Part shown: piece after piece, positions 35,005 through 43,824 of the stretch
How the letters are laid out: the number at the start of each line of letters is the position of its first letter
How positions within the stretch are numbered: position 1 is the stretch's first letter
NCBI GenBank assembly: GCA_050246115.1
Contig: JBFWWP010000027.1
Coordinates: 1 to 64,000 of the forward strand
DNA from: JBFWWP01 sp050246115
GTDB lineage: Bacteria; Planctomycetota; UBA8108; UBA1146; JAJFFE01
Reading direction: 5' to 3'
Length of the DNA stretch: 64,000 bases
Translations under genes and position numbers: made by a program
The notes under the pieces: model-generated
Databases searched by the model: none
Told to the model about the DNA's origin: nothing
Seen by the model: the letters and a program-made list of their open reading frames with translations, nothing else

Positions 35005-37029
35005 TCAGATGCAGGGGCCCAGTACGTCTGCAGTCGGATCCAGGCCCACTCCGGGGAACGGGTAGCGCGGGATCTGGCCCCCGGAGAACAGGTACGACAG
35101 CAAAGAGATGGCGTCGGCCACGTTGATCTGCCCATCGTCGTTCACGTCCGAAGAGTCGGGGCAAGTCGGCGGTGCGCCGCCCGAGAACAGGAACGCGAGG
35201 GTGAAGATCGCGTCCGCGAGATCGACCGCGCTGTTGCGGTTCGAGTCACCCCGCAGAAAGGTCACGCCCGGAGCGGCCACGGTGACCGATCCGTGCGAGA
35301 GGAACGGGTTGACGGAGAAACCACCGTCGATCGAAATGATGTTGTCGAGCGGATTGCCGACGGGATAGAGGTCATCGCGAAACGTCAGCGGACGCGTGGT
35401 GCCAACGGAGATCCCGATCGGCACGTCGTACTTCATGAAGAGGAGGGGCATGCGCTGGCCTGCGGGGAGCACACGTCCCTCGATCGGTACCTCGAAATCG
35501 ATGATCAGGGCGACGTAGAACCGCGAGCCAGGGCCCGGCGGAGGCGTGTCGCTGCCCATGAAGATGAACTCGGGATCGAGGGGATCGATGAACGTGTTGG
35601 CGAGCGTCGCTTCGTTGAACGTGGTGACTGCGTTGTCGAACTCGACGACGATCTGAAAACCCGCGATGTCGTTGGTGCTCGTGACGAGGATCGGGTGGAG
35701 CACGTCCTGCTGCGCCCCGAACACGGTGATGGCCGGCATCTCGAAGATGTTCGTCGGCGCCAGCGCTTGCACGAAGTTGGTCTTGGTCTCGACCGTGGTT
35801 CCGCCGGGGCCGGTCGCCGTCAGCGTGACCGTGTAATTGCCCGCCATGGCATACGTGTGGGACGGGTTCGTGGCGGTGCTGCTCGTGCCATCCCCGAAGT
35901 GCCAGAAGTAGCTGTCGACGACGCCGACGGTCGTGTTGGTGAACTGAACCGTCAGGTTGATCTCACCCGTCGTCGGGGTTGCGGTGAAGTCGGGAGCGGG
36001 CGGGGGTACGTTGTTGCGCAAGTAGACTCCGCCAGCGTCCACGTAGGTGAGCCAAGAGAAGGAGGTCGAGTCGACGGCCACGACGGGCTGGCTCGCGGAG
36101 GTCGTTCCGGGAGTCGCAACCACCGCCCCGAGGAACATGCCGTTCGGGCCCTGGTTGAACCAGATCTGACCGGACTTCTCATAAGCTACCGCGACCACGC
36201 CAACCGCGTTCGAAGAAACCGACGGCCGGCCGGTGACACCGGAGTCGATGACTTGGGCGGGTTGGAAGGTTCCAGCTTGGTTGTTGGTGTAGTAGAGATC
36301 GCCGCCGAAGACGAAGACGGCGTGCACTACGGACCCGCTGGCCGCGAGGTCGAGGAACGTCGGGAACCCCATCAGCGAGGCCAGGGTCGACTCCGGCCCG
36401 AGGACGGTGCCGTTGTACGTGCGGTAGAGGATGTCGGTCCCTCGCGTGTAGCCGACATAGGTCGTCGACCCGATCGCGGCGGTGGCCGGTGCTGTCCCTT
36501 CGCCGACGTTGACCGGGGCCGTGAATCCACGGCGCAACGTGATCTGCGAGGGGCCACTCGCGGGAATGGACTCCCAAGTGAAGTCCGGGGAGGGACCACC
36601 CTGCGTCACGTCGACACCGGCTTCGGCGTCCGCCGTCAGCGTCAGGTTCAGCGGGCTTCCGAAGACTCCGCCGTTGTTGTTCACCGTCAGGATATCGCTG
36701 CCGACGGCTCCCGGTAGGCCGCCCGGTTGCTCGAAGACGACCTGCGCGTTTCCTGGGATTGCGCTCACAATGCGCGGGTGGCTGCTCGCCTCCGGATTGT
36801 TCGACAAGTTGAAGGCCGATTGAAAGAGGCCCAGTGAGGACGCAAAGAAGACGTCCCCCTGACGCTGGAAGACGACGAGAACGTTGTCCACCGGGTCCAA
36901 GGTCATGTGCGGCTGATCGTTCCCGGCCGTATCGGGGCTCACCAGCAGGGGTGAACCGAACTGTCCCCATAAGGAGCCGGTGAGGGTCGTTGAGACGCAG
37001 AGCACCAGTACACCAAGGCCCTTGGTCAT
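35005..37029 (-). CDS. Secreted PKD/cohesin-like/dockerin protein (paralogue A)
   Basis: A 674-aa protein from ATG 37029, with GAGGAG upstream and a signal peptide ending near GSLWGQ. Residues ~20-330 are a repetitive beta structure with recurring VAYEKSGQIWF / VVFQRQGDVFF strands. A PKD domain follows (YFWHFGDGTSSTATNPSHTY). Then comes a cohesin-like beta-sandwich (ITVFGAQQDVLHPILV and GFQIVVEFDNAV). The end is a dockerin pair: RGDSNRNSAVDLAD with LAFLFSGG, and SDVNDDGQINVAD with SYLFSGG. The tail is YPFPGVGLDPTADVLGPC. It has the same domain order as the protein at 38669. No catalytic domain was found. Confidence 0.8.
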   Translation of the reverse strand: MTKGLGVLVLCVSTTLTGSLWGQFGSPLLVSPDTAGNDQPHMTLDPVDNVLVVFQRQGDVFFASSLGLFQSAFNLSNNPEASSHPRIVSAIPGNAQVVFEQPGGLPGAVGSDILTVNNNGGVFGSPLNLTLTADAEAGVDVTQGGPSPDFTWESIPASGPSQITLRRGFTAPVNVGEGTAPATAAIGSTTYVGYTRGTDILYRTYNGTVLGPESTLASLMGFPTFLDLAASGSVVHAVFVFGGDLYYTNNQAGTFQPAQVIDSGVTGRPSVSSNAVGVVAVAYEKSGQIWFNQGPNGMFLGAVVATPGTTSASQPVVAVDSTSFSWLTYVDAGGVYLRNNVPPPAPDFTATPTTGEINLTVQFTNTTVGVVDSYFWHFGDGTSSTATNPSHTYAMAGNYTVTLTATGPGGTTVETKTNFVQALAPTNIFEMPAITVFGAQQDVLHPILVTSTNDIAGFQIVVEFDNAVTTFNEATLANTFIDPLDPEFIFMGSDTPPPGPGSRFYVALIIDFEVPIEGRVLPAGQRMPLLFMKYDVPIGISVGTTRPLTFRDDLYPVGNPLDNIISIDGGFSVNPFLSHGSVTVAAPGVTFLRGDSNRNSAVDLADAIFTLAFLFSGGAPPTCPDSSDVNDDGQINVADAISLLSYLFSGGQIPRYPFPGVGLDPTADVLGPCI

Positions 37030-37613
37030 TTTCACTCCTCGATCGTTTTCTTGATCCGCGGCACTCGCAACTCCGAGACCGGTGCCCGAGCATCCCGGAG
37101 AGGACCCTCGAGTTCGGCGCAATCCGCGACGCGACACACACTTCGCCTGAGGTCGAGGCGGCTCCACAAACCCCACTAGCCGGCCCGAAAGTCGCCACTT
37201 GCCGGCCCGAAAGTCGACTGCCTGCCGGTGATTCGACTTCGCGCACGGGCGACGCGAATCGCCCGTCGCCCCATTTTGTACCCGGGCCGTCACGCGGTTC
37301 AGCGAGAGTTCGGTGTGAGCCGGCGCTACGCGCCGAGAACTCATGCTGGCCGGTGCGGGCCTAGACTCTTCGCCAGAGCCAGGCTGCGGGTTCCGTGTGA
37401 GCCAAAGTACGCTGGTATTCAGAGACCCCAAGTCGGCGGTATCCTATCACCTCCCACGAAGGCTGCCAACGCCAACTCGCTCGGGGGGCCTTGCCGCGGC
37501 GTCGTGATCGAGGACGGTCGCAGGACCCACCCGGTTCGCGGCTCGGGAACGCAAACTCAGTCGCGGAGCGGTCTCCGCGGAACCGATCGACCTTTCTCGC
37601 GAACGGGGGGCCA
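37030..37613. other. Intergenic region between divergent genes
   Basis: About 580 bases that must include promoters for both flanking genes. Two copies of GCCGGCCCGAAAGTCG lie about 24 bases apart near 37180-37215 and could be an operator-like direct repeat. No coding frame is convincing. Confidence 0.4.
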
Positions 37614-38486
37614 GTGTCTGCACTGCCGGATTTCGACGCGCTCTGGAACTACCAGGACCCAAGCGGAACCGAAGCCGCTTTCAGGGCCATTCTGGACCAA
37701 TCCGACATCGCGCTCTCGCCCGCTTACCGAGCGGAACTGCTGACCCAAGTGGCGCGGACGCACAGCCTGCGGGGGCAGATGGATCAGGCCCATGAACTGC
37801 TCGCGCAGGTCGCCACCATCCTGACGACCGACGATCCTGCGCTGCGCTGCGCCCGCGTGCGCTATCTGCTCGAGTTGGGCCGGACGCTGAACTCGGCCGG
37901 GGATCGTGAGGCCTCTCGGCCGCTCTTCCTCGAGGCCTGGCATCGGGCGACGGAGCTCGAAGCGGAGTTTCACGCCGTGGACGCGTTACACATGCTCGCT
38001 ATCGTTTCGGCACCGACAGATCAGGTTACCTGGGCGCTGCGAGCCCTCGAGATCGCGCGACGGGCGCAGGACCCCCGGGCACGGCGGTGGGAGGGGCCGC
38101 TCACCAACAACTTGGCCTGGAGTTATCACGATCGCGGGGAGTTCGCGAAGGCGCTCACGGCCTTCGAGTCGGCGTATGCGTTTTGGCTGGAGACCGGGCG
38201 CGAACAGCCGATCCGAGTGGCTCGGTGGAGCGTGGCACGCGCCTTGCGTTCTCTCGGTCGAGCTGCGGAGGCGCTCGCGATCCAGCAGGAACTGTTGGCG
38301 GCAGGAGATGCGACCGGGTTCGTCCATGAGGAACTCGGGGAGTGCCTGCTCGCCTTGGGCCGGGACCAAGAGGCCGTTCCCCACTTTGCCCGAGCCGCGG
38401 AAGCGCTCGGACAAGACCCGGGGTTTCTCCGCCGCGAGCCCGATCGCGTAGACCGTCTGCGTCGCCTCGGCGGCGTCAGTGGCTGA
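37614..38486 (+). CDS. TPR-repeat protein
   Basis: A 290-aa protein made almost entirely of helix-turn-helix repeats of TPR type, for example YRAELLTQVARTHSLRGQMD, NNLAWSYHDRGEFAKALTAF and LLALGRDQEAVPHFARAAEA. No signal peptide or other domain is seen, so it is probably a cytoplasmic scaffold. GTG 37614 is chosen because a G-rich ribosome site lies directly upstream and the longer frame has a non-conserved basic leader. It stands between two opposed dockerin genes. Confidence 0.72.
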   Translation: MSALPDFDALWNYQDPSGTEAAFRAILDQSDIALSPAYRAELLTQVARTHSLRGQMDQAHELLAQVATILTTDDPALRCARVRYLLELGRTLNSAGDREASRPLFLEAWHRATELEAEFHAVDALHMLAIVSAPTDQVTWALRALEIARRAQDPRARRWEGPLTNNLAWSYHDRGEFAKALTAFESAYAFWLETGREQPIRVARWSVARALRSLGRAAEALAIQQELLAAGDATGFVHEELGECLLALGRDQEAVPHFARAAEALGQDPGFLRREPDRVDRLRRLGGVSG

Positions 38487-38668
38487 TGCCGACGTCGTTC
38501 GCAGTCCACTTTGTTGACGACGGCGACCGCCAATGGGCGTATGATGTTGCGAATGCGCAACCGCCGAAGCCGGTGCGTGACCGTTCGCGGCGGGAGAGAG
38601 AGTCGTTGTCGTAGACGCGCGGAGAGACCCGGAATCTCGGGACTCGAGCGGCCTCCTTGCTGGACCCG

Positions 38669-40741
38669 ATGGAGAAGATACTCGTGAAATCCACAGCACA
38701 AGGAATGGTTACCGGGGTTCGAGACGTCCGTGCGATCGTGGGGACGTTCATCCTCTGTTTCGTGTTCGGCGCAAGCGGCCCGGCCTCGGTATGGGCGATC
38801 GACTTCAACCCAGAGATCCTGATCTCCGATGCTGTCGGCGCCTTGGGAGAGCCCGACGTGACGCTCGACCTCGGCGGCAACGTGCTCGTGCCCTTCGTTC
38901 TGGATGGCGACATCTGGATGAACACGGGACCTGCCTTCAGTGGGCCCGGGTTTCCGGCGGCCACCGGTGTCGGGGACCGCAGCCGGCCGCGGATTCACAC
39001 CAACACGAGCGGGGTTTCGACGATCGTTTACAGGCTTGCGGACATGGTGCTCGCAGTCACCAACCCGGGCGGCCCATTCGGGTCGCCGATCCTGCTGGGC
39101 GCGGCGCCGGCTCACGACGCCGAGGTGTCCGGGGCCGGCGCAGTGGTGCATGTCGTGTGGGCATTCGACCACCCGGTTCAAGGTTCGCAAGTCCTCCTCT
39201 CGGAGAACCTCGGCGCGCCGATCGTGGTTGGACTGGGCGAGCGCCCCTGCGTCGCGACGGATGCCGCCGGCAACGCTCACGTTGCCTACGAGCGGCTCGG
39301 CAACATTCATTATCGCGCGCGCATCGGCGGCGTCCTGCAGATGGAGCGCGTGGTCGCCGCCCATCCTGCGTCCGAGTCGAACGTCAGCCTCGGCTTGGAC
39401 ACGCTCGGCGTTCCCCACTTCGTGTTCCAGCGGGACAATGACGTCTTCTTTACCCGCAGCGATGGTGCCGGTGGGTTCTTCAATCCGCTCAACGTGTCCA
39501 ACAGTGCTGCGCTGTCCACCGAGCCCCGGATCCTGGTGGTCGGACCGTCGACGGTGCAGATCTTGTACTCTCAGGACAACGACATCTGGACCTCTGCCGG
39601 CGTAGGGACGTTCCTGTTGCCGCCGGAACGAGTGACGGACTCTGCAAGTGATCCCGAGACCGAACTGCAGGTGGCAAGCGATGGACTCGGATTCACGCAC
39701 GTCGTGTATCGACGGGGGAACCAGCTCCTCTATCGCAACGCGGTGGTGCCACCGGCGGCCGATTTCACCGGGTCACCGACGCAGGGTGAAGTGCCGCTCG
39801 AGGTCGCGTTCACCGAGTCCAGCCAGGGGTTGATCACCGACTGGTTCTGGGACTTCGGTGACGGCTCCACGAGCACCGAACCGAATCCGGTCCATACCTA
39901 TCAGGCGCCGGGCGCCTACGCAGTAACGCTGACCGTCACCGGATTGGGTGGCGCCGATAGCTTGGTGCGGACCGACTTCGTCATGGCGGCACCGCCGACC
40001 AACCTCCTGACCGTCGATTCGATCGTCGTCTTTCAGGGCGAGACCAACGTGCACCTGCCCATCTTGGCCACGCACCCCAATCCCATGCAGGGCTTCCAGA
40101 TCGCGCTCACTTGGGATCCGACGCGGTTCGACATCTACGGCTTCGAGTTCACCGGGACCGACATGGAAATCCTCTTCCCCGAGTTCGTGGGGCACGTGCT
40201 CTCCACGGTGCCGGCCGATCCCTATCTGACCGTTGGGGTTCTGATCGACTCGTCGCCACCGTTCGATGGACGCGTCTTGCTGCCAGGTACCAACCATAGA
40301 CTGATCAACGTGCTTCTCGACGTGCTCCCCGCAGCCTCGACCGTTGGACCGGGGGTGATCGAGCTCCGCAACGGTTTGGGAACGCCGCCGATCCTCAATG
40401 GCTTCGTCGTGTCCGCCATGACCACGTTGCCGTTTCTCACGGCTGGCCAGATCGACATTCTGCCGGGCTCGCCGCAACCGCCGGTGTTCCGGCGCGGAGA
40501 CGTGGACGCGAGCGGCACCGCCGCGCTACCGGACGTGATCATCATCTTGAACTACCTGTTCGCGAACGGCTTCTCGCCGTCCTGTTTCGATGCGGCGGAT
40601 GCGAATGACGACGGCAACATCGATATCGCCGATCCGATCACTTTGCTCGGCTACCTGTTCGCCCAAGCGGCAGTGATTCCATACCCGTTCCCTGCGGTCG
40701 GCCTCGACCCCACGCCCGATAGCCTACCCGCGTGCCCGTGA
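38669..40741 (+). CDS. Secreted PKD/cohesin-like/dockerin protein (paralogue B)
   Basis: About 690 aa from ATG 38669. The hydrophobic signal is preceded by a ~28-residue basic leader and ends near SVWAID. Residues ~45-360 show beta repeats with strands such as VHVVWAFDHP and TIVYRLADMV. A PKD domain follows (DWFWDFGDGSTSTEPNPVHTY), then a cohesin-like sandwich (IVVFQGETNVHLPILA and GFQIALTWDPTRF). Dockerin loops are RGDVDASGTAALPD and ADANDDGNIDIAD. The tail is YPFPAVGLDPTPDSLPAC. Domain order equals the minus-strand protein at 35005, so the two are diverged paralogues facing away from each other. Confidence 0.8.
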   Translation: MEKILVKSTAQGMVTGVRDVRAIVGTFILCFVFGASGPASVWAIDFNPEILISDAVGALGEPDVTLDLGGNVLVPFVLDGDIWMNTGPAFSGPGFPAATGVGDRSRPRIHTNTSGVSTIVYRLADMVLAVTNPGGPFGSPILLGAAPAHDAEVSGAGAVVHVVWAFDHPVQGSQVLLSENLGAPIVVGLGERPCVATDAAGNAHVAYERLGNIHYRARIGGVLQMERVVAAHPASESNVSLGLDTLGVPHFVFQRDNDVFFTRSDGAGGFFNPLNVSNSAALSTEPRILVVGPSTVQILYSQDNDIWTSAGVGTFLLPPERVTDSASDPETELQVASDGLGFTHVVYRRGNQLLYRNAVVPPAADFTGSPTQGEVPLEVAFTESSQGLITDWFWDFGDGSTSTEPNPVHTYQAPGAYAVTLTVTGLGGADSLVRTDFVMAAPPTNLLTVDSIVVFQGETNVHLPILATHPNPMQGFQIALTWDPTRFDIYGFEFTGTDMEILFPEFVGHVLSTVPADPYLTVGVLIDSSPPFDGRVLLPGTNHRLINVLLDVLPAASTVGPGVIELRNGLGTPPILNGFVVSAMTTLPFLTAGQIDILPGSPQPPVFRRGDVDASGTAALPDVIIILNYLFANGFSPSCFDAADANDDGNIDIADPITLLGYLFAQAAVIPYPFPAVGLDPTPDSLPACP

Positions 40742-40820
40742 AGCGGATGCGGGATCGGGACCACTAGACGTCGACGAGCATTCCCATCGATGCGTCGCAC
40801 GCTGCATGGGTTCGAGCACC

Positions 40821-41212
40821 CATTCAGCGTCGCGACGCATCCTGCAAGCCCACGACCCTTCAAGCGCCCGGCACGCCCTGGGAGCGCGGACAGCCTGTCC
40901 GCATCGCTCAGCGCCGTGGCCCGCCCGCGAACCACCACGCCACCATCGCCATCGCCCCAAACCGTGCGCGCACTCATTCAGCATCGCGACGCATCCTGCA
41001 AGCCCACGACCCTTCAAGCGCCCGGCACGCCCTGGGAGCGCGGACAGCCTGTCCGCATCGCTCAGCGCCGTGGCCCGCCCGCGAACCACCACGCCACCAT
41101 CGCCATCGCCCCAAACCGTGCGCGCACCCATTCAGCATCGCGACGCATCCTGCGAGCCCACGACGCTTCAAGCGCCCGGCACGCCCTGGGAGCGCGGACA
41201 GCCTGTCCGCAT
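40821..41212. repeat. 154-bp tandem repeat, about 2.5 copies
   Basis: Three starts of the unit (CATTCAGC.TCGCGACGCATC) lie at 40821, 40975 and 41129, an exact 154-base period with very few differences. Each unit holds GCCCTGGGAGCGCGGACAG and a TGTCCGC arm that can form a hairpin. The period, lack of unique spacers and lack of cas genes exclude a CRISPR array. Diverged single copies lie at 20150 and 30400. Confidence 0.85.
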
Positions 41213-41289
41213 CCGCCCTCGCGCGCACGGAACGCACCTCGAACCCAGCGTGGCGCGCGCTCCATGGGGTGCTGCAACGAGCAACTGAA

Positions 41290-41318
41290 CTAGGACCATA
41301 GGACCATAGGACTAGGGT
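41290..41318. repeat. Short CTAGGACCATAGGACC repeat
   Basis: Repeated CTAGGACCATAGGACCATAG units directly follow the 154-bp array and run into the 3' end of a minus-strand methyltransferase gene, as the related run at 20305 does. Confidence 0.5.
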
Positions 41319-42085
41319 TGCGACGCGGAGTCCTGCGTACCGGGCATGGTGTAACGAACTCGGCCCAGTGGCGCGAGCGCCTCGATGTCGTGCCGCCTCG
41401 GCCCAACCCTCGTCTCGTAGAGGAAATGCCAGGCGAGGTTGCGCGGGAGCATTCGCTTCCACCACTTGCCCTTGTGGTAGGGCCAGCTGCGCACGACCTG
41501 CAGCCCGTGAACGTCCAGCAGATCGCGCCACTCGGAATGGGTGGCGAAACGATCGATCGGTTGGTGATGGTCAGGTCCGCCCCCGCCGCGGATGGCACGC
41601 CAGATCGAGCCGGAATAGAACAGATTCGGGAGCAGCACCCAGGCTCTCCCCGCCGGTACCAGGACGCGCCGCATCTCCGTCAACCCCGCAGTCAAGTTGG
41701 CGAAGTGTTCGAGATTGCCGAGATTCAGGACCACGTCGAAACTCGCGTCGGCGAAAGGTAGTTCACTGCCGTCGGCTTGGCACAGCCGCGCCGTGCGCAC
41801 GCGCCCCCGGGCTCGGCCAAGGGCTTCGCGGGACAGGTCGAGTCCAAAGCTCGCGGCCCCGGTCGCCTCCGCGGCGACGAGTGCTCCGCCGAGGCCGCAC
41901 GCGATGTCGAGGAGACGTTGTCCGGGTGCCGGGCGCGCCAGCGTAGTGACCCACCGGTACAAGGCCGGTCGATCTTCGAACGGTGAGGCACGGTAGAGTG
42001 CGTCGTACGCATGGCCGTGCGCACGCGCGCCGCCGCGCGTCTCGCGTGCTGGGGAGTCGGCGCCGATCGGTTCCAAAGGTTCCAT
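41312..42085 (-). CDS. Class I SAM-dependent methyltransferase
   Basis: About 257 aa from ATG 42085; an upstream start at 42157 is possible. Motif I is RLLDIACGLGGALVAAEATG, the acidic motif is FGLDLSREAL, then ADGSELPFADASFDVVLNLG and LTEMRRVLVPAGRAWVLLPN. This is the Methyltransf_11-like pattern. The C-terminal region (SWPYHKGKWWKRMLPRN) is basic and aromatic. It is last in a minus-strand run after a Kdo-kinase-like gene, mqnA and a glycosyltransferase, so it may modify an envelope glycan or a quinone precursor (inference). Confidence 0.8.
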   Translation of the reverse strand: MEPLEPIGADSPARETRGGARAHGHAYDALYRASPFEDRPALYRWVTTLARPAPGQRLLDIACGLGGALVAAEATGAASFGLDLSREALGRARGRVRTARLCQADGSELPFADASFDVVLNLGNLEHFANLTAGLTEMRRVLVPAGRAWVLLPNLFYSGSIWRAIRGGGGPDHHQPIDRFATHSEWRDLLDVHGLQVVRSWPYHKGKWWKRMLPRNLAWHFLYETRVGPRRHDIEALAPLGRVRYTMPGTQDSASQP

Positions 42086-42166
42086 CCCTGCCCACACGAA
42101 TGCCCGCCTGCGGCGCGGGAACGTCCAGCCAACCCGTTCGCAGCCGTCGAAACCCACTCGCCGGAT

Positions 42167-42985
42167 TCACCAACTTCGCGGGGGACGATACTCGGGGCCT
42201 CGGGTGTAACGGGGTTGGCGATCGGGATCCAACCCCCGCCGTCGGAGTTCGCCGCGTTCCCACAGCTTGGCGTCCTTCAGGAACACGTACAGGGCACCCA
42301 GCGCGGCGATGATGAAACCCGCGAACCCATCCCGATAGCCGCGCTTCACCCAGTACATCTTACAGAACTTGAACGGCGGACCGAACACCAGTCGCGGCAG
42401 GAGCCAGCGTCGTTTCGACTCGCGTCCACGGGCCGCGATGTCGGTGAAGAAGTCGATCACCTCGAGGTGATGGCGCAGATCGCGGTAAGTGTAATGCAGG
42501 ATGTCACCGAAGCGGGCCTCCACGGGCCCGTTCGCGTTCACGTGGTCATGGGGATTCGTGCCGCCCCAACGCGCCCGGCGTCGATCGAAGAGCCGCAGCT
42601 TGCGATCGGGGTACCAGCCGCCGTGCAGGATCCAGCGGCCCAAGTGCCAAGTTCGGCGTGGGAACGAGAAGCCTGCGCACGTCGGCTCCGTGGCGAGTGC
42701 GGCTTCGATCTCCGCACGCATTTCGGGAGTGACTCGTTCGTCGGCATCGATCGAGAGCACCCAATCGGTAGGGGCGAGGTCTACGGCACGGTTCTTCTGC
42801 TCCACGTGGCCGGGCCAGTCGGTGACGACCACGTGCTCGGTGAACTCGCGCGCAATCGCGACGGTGCGATCGGTCGATTGCGAGTCGACGACCACGATGT
42901 TCGGCACCCAGGAGACGGACTCGAGGCACTCCCGAATGTTCTTCTCTTCGTTGAAGGTGATCACCGTCACGGTTAGCGGCGTCAC
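42167..42985 (-). CDS. Family 2 glycosyltransferase (WaaE/KdtX-like)
   Basis: A 272-aa GT-A fold enzyme. It starts TVTVITFNEEKNIRECLESV with the DSQSTDRT nucleotide-binding segment and the metal-binding DADER motif (WVLSIDADERVTPEMRAEI). A C-terminal basic membrane-association region (FCKMYWVKRGYRDGFAGFI) contains hydrophobic stretches. The family typically adds glucose or a similar sugar to the lipopolysaccharide inner core. The neighbouring Kdo-kinase-like gene fits that role. GTG 42985 overlaps the mqnA stop. Confidence 0.82.
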   Translation of the reverse strand: MTPLTVTVITFNEEKNIRECLESVSWVPNIVVVDSQSTDRTVAIAREFTEHVVVTDWPGHVEQKNRAVDLAPTDWVLSIDADERVTPEMRAEIEAALATEPTCAGFSFPRRTWHLGRWILHGGWYPDRKLRLFDRRRARWGGTNPHDHVNANGPVEARFGDILHYTYRDLRHHLEVIDFFTDIAARGRESKRRWLLPRLVFGPPFKFCKMYWVKRGYRDGFAGFIIAALGALYVFLKDAKLWERGELRRRGLDPDRQPRYTRGPEYRPPRSW

Positions 42986-43824
42986 GGGAACTCCTCGGCC
43001 ATCGCGCCCGCAGGTTCCACGAAGAACTCGGGCTCCCAAGTCACTTGGGGCGTCAAGCCAGCGACCCCTCGCAACTGGTGGAAGATCCGCATCGACTCGA
43101 TCTCTTCCGCGCCGAGTTCGTAGTGAATGACGTCGGTGACGTAGCGCAAGGCGCGGTCCGGCTCGAGGATGCCCGGTTGCTCGCGACAGAAGTGCTCGAC
43201 CAGTCGCTGCCGATGAGCGAGACCGTTGCGCGCGGCGCGACGGATCGACGGTAGTGCCGCGGCCCCTCGGTCGCCGCGTCCGAGCCACACCGCGAACACG
43301 AAGGGGAGGTGGGTTTCGTGCCACCAGATCTCCCCCAGATCGTCGCGTTCGAACTCGCCGCGATCGTTCGCCAACGCGCGATCCCCGATCAGGAGCACAG
43401 CGTCGAGTCGAGGTCCGCCTTGACCTCTTCGCCGCAAGGGGGCGAGCGTTGGCGTGATCGGGACGCAGCGGGGCAGCCGTCCGAGTCGACGGTGAAACAG
43501 GACTTGCAGGAGTTCCACCGAAGAGTTGCTCGACAGATCGACTCCGATGGTCTCGATCTCACTCCAGGGGGTGCTGCGAAACAACAAGATCGACTCCACG
43601 GCGCCCCGACAGGCGATGCACAGGCCGGCCGCGATGCGATAGTCGCTGGCGCGGCAGGCCTCGACCTGGGGCACCAGTGCGATGTCCAAGTCGCGGCTTC
43701 TCAGATCCTGCGCCAGGAAGCTCGGTACTTCGAAGCGCACCTCGCCCAAGGCAGGGTCGCGATCGAGACCGTCGACCAGGGGTAACGCGTTCAGGTAGCG
43801 GATCGCTCCGACGCGCGGCTTCAA
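42982..43824 (-). CDS. mqnA: Chorismate dehydratase MqnA (futalosine menaquinone pathway)
   Basis: A 280-aa enzyme with the periplasmic-binding-protein-like MqnA fold. Conserved parts are RVGAIRYLNALPLVDGL, the DIALVPQVEA segment, GVDLSSNSSVELLQVLF and EIWWHETHLPFVFAVW. It converts chorismate to 3-enolpyruvyl-benzoate, the first step of the futalosine route to menaquinone. No other mqn genes are in the window. It overlaps the glycosyltransferase downstream and the kinase-like gene upstream by four bases each, so the set is an operon. Confidence 0.88.
   Translation of the reverse strand: MKPRVGAIRYLNALPLVDGLDRDPALGEVRFEVPSFLAQDLRSRDLDIALVPQVEACRASDYRIAAGLCIACRGAVESILLFRSTPWSEIETIGVDLSSNSSVELLQVLFHRRLGRLPRCVPITPTLAPLRRRGQGGPRLDAVLLIGDRALANDRGEFERDDLGEIWWHETHLPFVFAVWLGRGDRGAAALPSIRRAARNGLAHRQRLVEHFCREQPGILEPDRALRYVTDVIHYELGAEEIESMRIFHQLRGVAGLTPQVTWEPEFFVEPAGAMAEEFP

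Noticed and set aside
16557..40741. Cellulosome gene cluster
   Set aside because: Dockerin and cohesin-like modules are present, but no glycoside hydrolase, carbohydrate-binding module or multi-cohesin scaffoldin is linked to them in this window.
40821..41212. Regular repeat considered as a CRISPR array
   Set aside because: The units are 154 bp and contiguous with no unique spacers, and there are no cas genes nearby.
40724..41531. Open frames inside the 154-bp repeat on both strands
   Set aside because: They only translate the repeat units, change with the repeat boundaries and have no start signals or domain.
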